A program made the translations under genes and the position numbers. A stretch of DNA of 64,000 bases from Parabacteroides chongii (lineage in GTDB: Bacteria; Bacteroidota; Bacteroidia; Bacteroidales; Tannerellaceae), in assembly GCF_029581355.1 (NCBI RefSeq), contig NZ_CP120849.1:652501-716500 (forward strand), written 5' to 3'. Below the pieces are notes generated by a model. It had not been told where the DNA came from and did not search any database. It saw only the letters and a list, made by a program, of their open reading frames with translations. Shown one piece after another: positions 43,001-49,369 of the stretch. Positions within the stretch are counted from its first letter, which is position 1, and every line of letters starts with the position of its first letter.

Positions 43001-43921
43001 AATCATAAATGTTTCACCTTCAGCAAAGGGAACACCATCACCATAGTTTGTTGCATCCGGTTGAGCCGTAGATGTCACAGCACTACTGCTAGTAATATCA
43101 GTTGCAACTCCATTTGTTACTAAAGAACTTGTTCCATCGACTACAACAAATAATTTAGTACCATTTTGCTCTATTTTAGCACCATTAGTTCCCAAAGTAA
43201 CTGCATAAGATCCTGAATGGGCTATACCTGAAACTTTCACATCAGGATTTGCAGCTAAAGAAATTACGCCTTCTGCATCTACATTCCATAGATATTGAGA
43301 CGGTTCATAACCCAAGAACAAAAGATCTTTAGCAGTGCTACAGTCTACAATCGAAGCCGTTTTACCATCCTTAGATGCTACTAAATACTTATTTGTTTCA
43401 ATTGAAATAGGCTGTGCTTCTATATTTTTAAGCACAGGGGTAGTAATCATGTAGCAGTAAACATCTTTGGTAGATGTATTTTCTGCTACAGCACCACCTG
43501 TTAGATCCAGATACTTACTGGAAGCACTCTCTTGTACTATTGTACTATTTGTAGCGGTTCCAGTCGTTAAAGCAGTAAGCGTTCCAACTGTTCCATATTG
43601 CCAACCTCCACTGTAAGTCAAACCTTTCGTTCCGTCATTTACCCAAACAAGACTTTGTTTAGATCCACCAACTTTCCAAAGAAAGGCTTGCAAATCACTT
43701 TCCGACGTAGCATTCGTAATATCAGCCAAACTTAACGTCCCAGAACCAACAGTTAAAACTTTAGCCACAGAACCATCTCCTGGTATTTCCTTATTAACAA
43801 TGATCACTTGATCATTATCAGCAAGATCAGCACCCTTCACCAACACCACACCGGCCTCCGCCGTGAATGTTGCACCGGCAGCCAGAAAGACTGCCATAAG
43901 TGTAGAAAACTTTTTGTTCAT
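40010..43921 (-). CDS. Large secreted DUF6383-type protein, paralogue 2
   Basis: 1303 residues, starting MNKKFSTLMAVFLAAGATFT, a signal peptide ending near AEAG. The body is beta-rich and Thr/Asn-rich, with modules recalling ricin- or lectin-like repeats (NKYLSKASG, NKYLVASKDG, DEYLTYENPQ occur at intervals), which suggests carbohydrate or surface binding but is not conclusive. The MYVDTAYVNRG-like segment (here LYVDTAYVNRGHNSR, FLVNLVDTAYI, KLGFVYGFRTGDKLYIT) and the final 70 residues (SNVLGQTIANTVV; VVVAVEGEAAVKAIVK) match paralogue 1. The last 16 residues are identical. Secreted, possibly through type IX secretion; function unknown. The upstream leader (35 nt), 199-bp element and 3' flank are shared with paralogue 1. 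Confidence 0.8.
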   Translation of the reverse strand: MNKKFSTLMAVFLAAGATFTAEAGVVLVKGADLADNDQVIIVNKEIPGDGSVAKVLTVGSGTLSLADITNATSESDLQAFLWKVGGSKQSLVWVNDGTKGLTYSGGWQYGTVGTLTALTTGTATNSTIVQESASSKYLDLTGGAVAENTSTKDVYCYMITTPVLKNIEAQPISIETNKYLVASKDGKTASIVDCSTAKDLLFLGYEPSQYLWNVDAEGVISLAANPDVKVSGIAHSGSYAVTLGTNGAKIEQNGTKLFVVVDGTSSLVTNGVATDITSSSAVTSTAQPDATNYGDGVPFAEGETFMIHRADGGNSNTVAANKYLSKASGAALTETAAGENAYWTAEAVNGKENVYRFVNASGQVLELANIQEFRIVAVPNGSNGGNLYYFVNAAGEKVITSNTALGFFATEFASTTIIGSGVANTNPAYFSFHKAASTAYTAGTLVKKLGDGFTMTLANKKEGVTDLQGNPFLGKLKVVKPKMEGTKVTGFESYKSTDNVTSYMLANDEGIIVLNLNQDEKWSVEGITEFNGVNGGFKFKTISVDDMKTIMNSKSGDAAYAVRKQIAYTFSVNHSAADQNEISSIQVHGVTPATNTNTYSVISYNNDEGYFLSAGKFTVPATQVGVLVYASFGSDAFVLTTDEANNPLNYKYVNITFISKNTKVNNKVLAMDEDGDVAPVQASKFLFNKPEGQWAVTATNGVKNTATKKADAYAFTFTNRESQEVINVKDMYSLGNDKYAVSYTGRNPFGFSTVSRDTLVITPSAASELDNNTVQMDGYANFKALDVQDNQYRLAVASTEETNFYVTENHSGKHLLGLTKELEGAATWKLVPLTEKATYGSFGTLKTPTDSIYQITKVGYYDAKGRYQTYNDTLAIISYALQNAANDEYLTYENPQTLDILSMICDKDSKSYATSKDLGKAYRFVLKEKQNGLYNLVGVSQNDNKSFAMDLNKKLYGATTTKQGAVEVEAAYEQVNSNDLFDLQLVAAPEYRLKNMGDTIRIFRQENEYDQMYENGEFLNLGNKAQLKDMAPALYVDTAYVNRGHNSRYQYLLVVNPKYVPEQECTIPGHPAVHPDTTYGRFLVNLVDTAYIAYTKGAIHTNKYINVGEAGENFAKLGFVYGFRTGDKLYITDKNYKKSGKTSDVIDLSTSAFNTAKFAFQYINPINHESDGSFKIQTGYYDYDAYVANGKRPDVSNNGYLKNINGVVVVAKGYEAGDKFDLAAEHSNPVANEGINASEVSVIATEGAVIIKGAEGKKVTISNVLGQTIANTVVASSEATISAPQGVVVVAVEGEAAVKAIVK

Positions 43922-43997
43922 AATTTAAAATTTAATATTAATAATAGTGTTACTTAAAAAGCCTTTTAAACTTAGATCAGGAACGTCTTCGAAAGTG

Positions 43998-44196
43998 AAT
44001 GACTAGTTTAAACGTTCCTTTTTTCTCGTCATTTTTTGGGGATTCGTGAGTTGAAGTGGCTATTTCGTACAAACTTTGCTATTCGGTTGATAAGAAAGGA
44101 TATAGGAAAAGAGAAATTATTGAGGAAAGTATTGGCGGTTTGAAAAAATGCAGTAACTTTGCTGACGAATTTAAAGGAACGTTAAAATTAGTCATT
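43998..44196. repeat. 199-bp element with inverted ends, upstream of DUF6383 gene 2
   Basis: Second copy of the element at 22587-22785, same length, ends AATGACTAGTTTAAACGTTCC and GGAACGTTAAAATTAGTCATT. It carries the same TAACTTTG box (44154-44161) with ATTG 19 bp upstream. The 77 bp between element and gene are diverged from copy 1 except for the 35-nt leader next to the ATG. Confidence 0.85.
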
Positions 44197-44597
44197 CCGA
44201 CCGATTCGTATTCATATATAATACAGGATATTAAATCACAAATAAGCACTTATAGCTTATAGGGAAAAGAGCCTAAGTACGCCTTTGTAAAACACTGATA
44301 ATCAACTATACATTTTCCAACATGCCAAGCGATTTCATAAATTCGCATAATTTATCCCATTTTACGACACAAAAGAGAGTGTATCAAGACCAACTTATCA
44401 CACCATCAAATGTGAGGACAAGTCATTTTTTGTATTCCCTTATACGTTAATATATGAGTGAGGTCATAGCTAATAGATAACATTGAGGGGAGAATATTCT
44501 CGTTTAACAGAGATTATTCCCCCCTCCGTCTATTTTATTTGCTTTCAGCAGCCATGACGTTTACCTTCATCCGCAAATCAACATAATTGACTGAAAT
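44197..44597. other. Gene-free stretch
   Basis: AT-rich sequence without a convincing reading frame, strong hairpin or full promoter. A short stretch (TATCCCATTTTAC-like, near 44350) resembles sequence just beyond the other copy of the 199-bp element (near 22825), possibly the remains of a longer duplication. Confidence 0.5.
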
Positions 44598-45083
44598 ATG
44601 AAAAAGAAAACGATTATTGCAAGCATGTTTGCTTTCACTCTGCTGGCTCCTGTCATGGCACAACCTCATCACGGACCTTTCCCAGGGTGCCCTCATAGCT
44701 GTTGTTGTTGCTGTAACCAGGACAAACCGGATCAACGTCCTCCCCAAAAAGGAGAGATGCCCTCTTTTATCACCGACAAACTAATCAAGAAGTTGGCTCT
44801 ATCAGACGATCAGGTGACAAAACTCAAAGAGGAAGAGAAAGCCTTCATGGAGAAAATACAACAGATGCGGTCCGGCAGGGATGGCAAAGAGCAATTCTCT
44901 CCCGATGAAATGAGAGAGAAAATGGACACAATGATCAGCGAACACGACGCAGAGGTCAAAGAGATCCTCTCCGGCGATCAATATAAAAAGTACCAGAAGT
45001 ATATGAAAGAGAATCGCCCGAAAGGTCCGGGTAACGGCGGTCCCGGAGGACCAGGTGGGCCGGATGGCGACTGGATGGAATAA
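44598..45083 (+). CDS. Cys-rich Spy/CpxP-like (DUF4890-type) periplasmic protein
   Basis: 161 residues. Signal peptide MKKKTIIASMFAFTLLAPVM ending at AQ. The mature N-terminus is HHGPFPGCPHSCCCCCNQDK: seven Cys counting CPHS and the run of five, together with His, a likely metal or thiol site. Residues 60-135 form a helical domain (LSDDQVTKLKEEEKAFMEKIQQM; FSPDEMREKMDTMISEHDAEVKEILSGDQYKKYQKYM) with the LTxxQ-like pattern of Spy/CpxP and DUF4890 proteins. The tail is Gly/Pro-rich. Predicted role is a periplasmic chaperone or metal-binding stress protein; the cysteine cluster is an addition I do not recognise from the family. Single gene, convergent with the porin gene. Confidence 0.75.
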   Translation: MKKKTIIASMFAFTLLAPVMAQPHHGPFPGCPHSCCCCCNQDKPDQRPPQKGEMPSFITDKLIKKLALSDDQVTKLKEEEKAFMEKIQQMRSGRDGKEQFSPDEMREKMDTMISEHDAEVKEILSGDQYKKYQKYMKENRPKGPGNGGPGGPGGPDGDWME

Positions 45084-45101
45084 TCTACATACTATTCTTC
45101 A

Positions 45102-46265
45102 CTAGAAATAATATCCCAGACTGATATTGAACCGGGCATGCCACGAATTACTTCCCGTACCCGCACCGAATGCATTCCAGTCCGGCCCGAACCAGGGTTG
45201 GTGCAATCCCTGAGCGTAATCGATATAGGCTAGAATCGGCCCGGCAGTAACCAGGCATCCGGTGACATTCTGGAAACTATCGTGGAAGCTCTTGTTCCAC
45301 TTCTGCATCCATCCGAAGTCATTATAGAACTGGATGCTATTCACAATCCCTTTACTGAAAGGGATCTTATAACCGGCACTGATCGAATAGATATTCGCTT
45401 TGGCGGCGACTTCATAAGGTGCATTGAAAGCCGTCATGATAACCAGGTCGCGGTCTTCGCCCGGCTTATCTTTCGGATGCATGGCGTATGTCGATACCTG
45501 CGTCTTTACACTCAGACCCCGCCAATACAATTCATGATGGATGGCAAAAGCATAATGCGTACCGTTCTTTTCCGTATCGAGGTTGTAGAGCATTCCGAAC
45601 TCCGCCGAAGCACCCAGTTTTTGCTTTACCTCATCCCCCCAGTTATAAAAGACCTGGCCATTGAACTGGTTTACCTCTTTATTGCGACCCGCCACATCAT
45701 AACTGTAACGATCGCCCGCTGTCTCCGAATCGGAACCGAACAATTCTTCTTCCGAATTCTTAAAGAATGCCAGGGCATATTCCCATTTATCTCCTGTGTA
45801 CATATATTTGATACCCATATCCGAATCGTCTTCCAATCCCAGGTAATAGGCTATCTGGAAGAAATAATTATGTGCCCCGTAAGGTTGTATACCAAAAGGA
45901 ACGCGGGTCAGTCCGACCTGTAACTGCTGTTTCTCATTGAACTGATACCCGATCCATCCGGATTTAAGCATGGCACCGCCGGAAGCTTTCGCATAGAAAC
46001 GGAAGTCGACGTCCAATAGGATCTTTTTCCAGGAACCGTTCACACCGAGCTTGAACAGGTCGTATCCAAAGTCGCCCCAACGCTTCTTCGATCCTTCTTT
46101 CCAGTCGGAATAGTTGTAATTAAAACGCAGGAATCCGTTAAATTTCAGACGGGGTAATTCTTTCCGGTTAACAACAGAGAGGGTATCAGCACGCAAAGTT
46201 TCGGCACGAGCTACGGTTAACGAAAAGAACAGGCAGGCCAATACGGCAAATGTCATTTGTTTCAT
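45102..46265 (-). CDS. Outer-membrane porin (phosphate-selective/OprP-like type)
   Basis: 387 residues. Signal peptide MKQMTFAVLACLFFSLTVARAE, then alternating beta strands of a porin barrel: LKFNGFLRFNYNYSD, LLDVDFRFYAKASGGAMLKSGWIGYQF, QLQVGLTRVPFGIQPYG, and a C-terminal strand ending LGYYF, the aromatic BAM-recognition signature. The GLTRVPFG element is typical of OprO/OprP-type porins. The substrate is not visible. It is divergent from the multihaem cytochrome gene, so a link with anaerobic respiration substrates is possible. Confidence 0.8.
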   Translation of the reverse strand: MKQMTFAVLACLFFSLTVARAETLRADTLSVVNRKELPRLKFNGFLRFNYNYSDWKEGSKKRWGDFGYDLFKLGVNGSWKKILLDVDFRFYAKASGGAMLKSGWIGYQFNEKQQLQVGLTRVPFGIQPYGAHNYFFQIAYYLGLEDDSDMGIKYMYTGDKWEYALAFFKNSEEELFGSDSETAGDRYSYDVAGRNKEVNQFNGQVFYNWGDEVKQKLGASAEFGMLYNLDTEKNGTHYAFAIHHELYWRGLSVKTQVSTYAMHPKDKPGEDRDLVIMTAFNAPYEVAAKANIYSISAGYKIPFSKGIVNSIQFYNDFGWMQKWNKSFHDSFQNVTGCLVTAGPILAYIDYAQGLHQPWFGPDWNAFGAGTGSNSWHARFNISLGYYF

Positions 46266-46494
46266 ATCTATAACTGAGTTGAGATGGGTTAAATATATAT
46301 TATCAGATTATCACTCTTTTTACAGAACTCGCCAGGATGCAAAAAGTTTACGGCAAACCCTAAAAAGTGAAGAACGATTGCAAATTAATGCTTCTGTAAA
46401 AAATACGCAATAAAACAGTCAACCTTTTAAATCCCGCTTTTGTTATTATAAGTAAATAGCGCAACATTGTTTAATCATTTTATCTATACGTACC

Positions 46495-49053
46495 ATGGGG
46501 AGGAACACTTTCTGTAAAAAACTGACGGATGCACTCCTGGCATCTGTGATGGCTGCCACAGCCCTTTTCATAATCAATTACTACCTGAACATACCGACAG
46601 CAGAAGCCTCAACACCGGACACCGGAAGCCTGCCGGACAAACCTTTCGTCGCATCTACCCTACCAAACAAACCTTTCCCGGCAGAAAAACAATACTGTCT
46701 GACCTGCCACCAGGGAATTGAACCGGCCCGTCCGTTGCAATCGGCCATGATGGAACATATCCTGAAGAAAGGGGCCGAAATGGGTGATCCCAACGGATGT
46801 GTAGTCTGCCACGGAGGGAATCCACATGAAACGATCAATAAGGATAAAGCTCACTCCGGTAAACCAGCCGGGAGCAAACTTGCCGGTTTTACCCCTGTGC
46901 CCGGGGCACTACAGGTAAACGATAATACCTGCGGCCTCTGCCACGGTGACCATACATACAATGTACACCTCTCCAACATGAACACCGATGCCGGCAAAAT
47001 GAAAGCGATCATGTGGAGCTGGGGGATCGGTACGGAAAATCACGACCATCTTTATGCAGACCATCAGGTACAGGACACAGACGGTGCGGCTCCCCGCTTC
47101 GGCTCCGATACCTATAAAGCGTATATGCAGGAAATGGCGAAGAACTTCCCCGGACAATTCCCTGAAAAGTTGAAACAAGTTCCGGAGGTATCATTGGATC
47201 AGCTTGACAGTATGCCCGAACAGGCTGCCTATACTTACCTGAGAAATTGTAACGCCTGCCATCTAAGTAACAAAGGGATGCAGGACAGAGGGCATTTCCG
47301 TGGAATGGGCTGTGCTGCCTGCCACAACCTTTACAGCAATGAAGGATATTATGAAGGGAACGATCCTTCCATCGATAAAAAAGAGAAAGGTCACCTATTG
47401 GTACACTCCATGCAGGGGACTCGTAAATCACCGGTAACAGTAAACGGTAAACAGTTCACCGGCATACAGGTATCTACCTGCGCTGCCTGCCACTCCGCCG
47501 GACGCAGGATCGGGCATGCCTACCAGGGATTGATGGCTCTGGATCACGGCGACAACCGCGGGCCGTTCGATGAAAAGGGATTGCCGCAGGAAGCCAACGG
47601 CGGATATGTATTCAAGTATATCCGCGACGATGCTCACCATAAGATAGATAAGGACGGCAAGACTGTTACCGGTTTATTATGCCAGGATTGCCATACCACC
47701 AACTCGATGCACGGCAACGGGAATATCGGAACTACCACGTTGGCAACCGTCGAAATAGAATGTGCAGACTGTCATGGTATCCCGGATAAATATCCCTGGG
47801 AGTTGCCGATCGGCTACGGGGATGAGTTCGGGAAGGTGCTCGATATGAAAAAGGCTCGTGGCCTGGCAGACCAGCCGATGGATGTCACCGTACAGTTTGC
47901 AACTGTTTATCCGAAAGAAGACGGTTACCTGTTATCTGCGCGGGGAAATGCCTTGGGTAATGTCGTAAAAAAAGGGGATAAAGTGATCGTCCATTCCGAA
48001 ACGGGACTCGACTTTGAGGTTCCTGTGCTCAAACAAGCGGCGAAAGATGAAAGCTGGTCTGATCCTGTCAAAGCGAAAACTGCCATGATTGCCGTCGGGA
48101 AACATATGGAGAAGCTGGAATGTTATGCCTGTCACTCTACCTGGGCGGCACAGTATTACGGTTACAAATATGTGATCGATTATACTCAAAACTCTATCGA
48201 CTGGCTTACCTCGGCTGAAAAGGTAAATCCGGACGGGACATCTGCCGATCGGAACGGTCGGTATGTCATGCAACCCGGTGCACCGACCTACGGGGATTAC
48301 AGTCATATGCGCTGGGAGAATCCGCCGCTGGGCGTTAATGGCGAAGGCCGTGTAACTCCGTTGGTAGGGGTTATACAAACTGTCGGAACGGTGATCGGCC
48401 CCGACGGAAAGACAACCACCTGGAACCGGGTAGCCAAAACAGCCGAAGGATACGATGCAATGGAACTGGCTCCGCTGAATCCTCACACTACATCCAAGGC
48501 TTCCCGCGATTGTTCCGATTGTCATGGCAGTCAGGTCGCTATGGGTTATGGCATGGATGGAGGCATGTACGATGCTGAACCGCAAACGACCCGTTATGCG
48601 GATGTGGTAACGGCCGACCGGGAGAATGTCAGTCATTTTACCCAAGCACAGATCAGCGCGATCAAAGACTTGCACGGTGACTTTATGCAATTACTTAACG
48701 CTGAAGGCAAACAGGTACAGACTATCGATACACACTGGCCCACTTCCATGCCGCTGACTACGGATCAACGCGACCGGCTGGCACGCGGAGGTACTTGCAT
48801 GGCCTGTCATCAGGATATACCGGACGGTTCCATCCCAATGAAGATGTTGGGCAAAGTAGCCAAGGTTGCCAACCTGACATTCGCTCCGGCAGACGATCAC
48901 GCTCATTTGCTTAGGGAGAATAATATCCTGATAGCCTGGATAAAAGTGATTGCTATTATATGCGGTATCCTTATTATACCGGTTATTGGCATCTGTTATG
49001 CCAAAAGGAAACCGATACTGGCTTGGGTACATAAAATAACGGAGGGCAAATAA
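46495..49053 (+). CDS. 11-haem cytochrome c, membrane-anchored
   Basis: 852 residues. One hydrophobic N-terminal segment (about 13-33, ALLASVMAATALFIINYYL) directs export and a C-terminal transmembrane helix (about 818-840, WIKVIAIICGILIIPVIGICY) anchors it, with a short basic tail. Eleven CxxCH haem-binding motifs are present: CLTCH, CVVCH, CGLCH, CNACH, CAACH, CAACH, CQDCH, CADCH, CYACH, CSDCH and CMACH, between about residues 67 and 768. Many extra His residues can act as distal ligands. The size and count suggest an octahaem-like reductase or electron conduit rather than NrfA; no molybdopterin or NrfH partner is in the window. Covalent haem attachment requires cytochrome c maturation genes elsewhere. 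Confidence 0.9.
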   Translation: MGRNTFCKKLTDALLASVMAATALFIINYYLNIPTAEASTPDTGSLPDKPFVASTLPNKPFPAEKQYCLTCHQGIEPARPLQSAMMEHILKKGAEMGDPNGCVVCHGGNPHETINKDKAHSGKPAGSKLAGFTPVPGALQVNDNTCGLCHGDHTYNVHLSNMNTDAGKMKAIMWSWGIGTENHDHLYADHQVQDTDGAAPRFGSDTYKAYMQEMAKNFPGQFPEKLKQVPEVSLDQLDSMPEQAAYTYLRNCNACHLSNKGMQDRGHFRGMGCAACHNLYSNEGYYEGNDPSIDKKEKGHLLVHSMQGTRKSPVTVNGKQFTGIQVSTCAACHSAGRRIGHAYQGLMALDHGDNRGPFDEKGLPQEANGGYVFKYIRDDAHHKIDKDGKTVTGLLCQDCHTTNSMHGNGNIGTTTLATVEIECADCHGIPDKYPWELPIGYGDEFGKVLDMKKARGLADQPMDVTVQFATVYPKEDGYLLSARGNALGNVVKKGDKVIVHSETGLDFEVPVLKQAAKDESWSDPVKAKTAMIAVGKHMEKLECYACHSTWAAQYYGYKYVIDYTQNSIDWLTSAEKVNPDGTSADRNGRYVMQPGAPTYGDYSHMRWENPPLGVNGEGRVTPLVGVIQTVGTVIGPDGKTTTWNRVAKTAEGYDAMELAPLNPHTTSKASRDCSDCHGSQVAMGYGMDGGMYDAEPQTTRYADVVTADRENVSHFTQAQISAIKDLHGDFMQLLNAEGKQVQTIDTHWPTSMPLTTDQRDRLARGGTCMACHQDIPDGSIPMKMLGKVAKVANLTFAPADDHAHLLRENNILIAWIKVIAIICGILIIPVIGICYAKRKPILAWVHKITEGK

Positions 49054-49152
49054 AGCCTCTCGTCATCCGAACCTGTTCACCGGATAAGTGAATGTTTCTG
49101 TTCTTATCAGAAGAACTATTTATCTGTATTGATAATAGTGAACTATCCAAAA

Positions 49153-49189
49153 CAGTAACCCAACAAGGCTGCACCTTGTTGGGTTACTG
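49153..49189. repeat. 16-bp perfect hairpin after the cytochrome gene
   Basis: CAGTAACCCAACAAGG and CCTTGTTGGGTTACTG around a 5-nt loop. No T-run follows; probably a transcript-end stem-loop or another interspersed repeat. The stretch 49054-49369 otherwise holds only the partial TTGACAG repeat. Confidence 0.75.
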
Positions 49190-49196
49190 CACAAAT

Positions 49197-49245
49197 CGGC
49201 TAAAAGCCGAAATAACTGTCTACTGTCACTTGTCAACTGTCAACT
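49197..49245. repeat. Partial TTGACAG-family repeat, copy 4
   Basis: CGGCTAAAAGCCG centre and only the right arm (AACTGTCTACTGTCACTTG and following) are present; the left arm is replaced by the 49153-49189 hairpin. Confidence 0.7.
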
Positions 49246-49369
49246 ACCTACTACCTACATATAGCTACCTTCACCCCCCTTTTCCCCTCTGTTTTTACCT
49301 ATAATCGGTGATTGATGCGCTTTCCTTTTCGCCCGACCTTTGCATCGGTTTTTATTAACGGTAAAAAGA

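Noticed and set aside
44056..44262. 68-codon + strand frame starting within the 199-bp element
   Set aside because: In the other copy of the element the frame is not preserved beyond the end of the element, and no domain or start signal supports it.
47932..48690. 252-codon minus-strand frame inside the cytochrome gene
   Set aside because: Antisense shadow; the sense strand contains eleven CxxCH motifs in one frame.
10349..49245. TTGACAG repeats as a CRISPR array
   Set aside because: Copies are dispersed, palindromic and lack regular unique spacers or cas genes.
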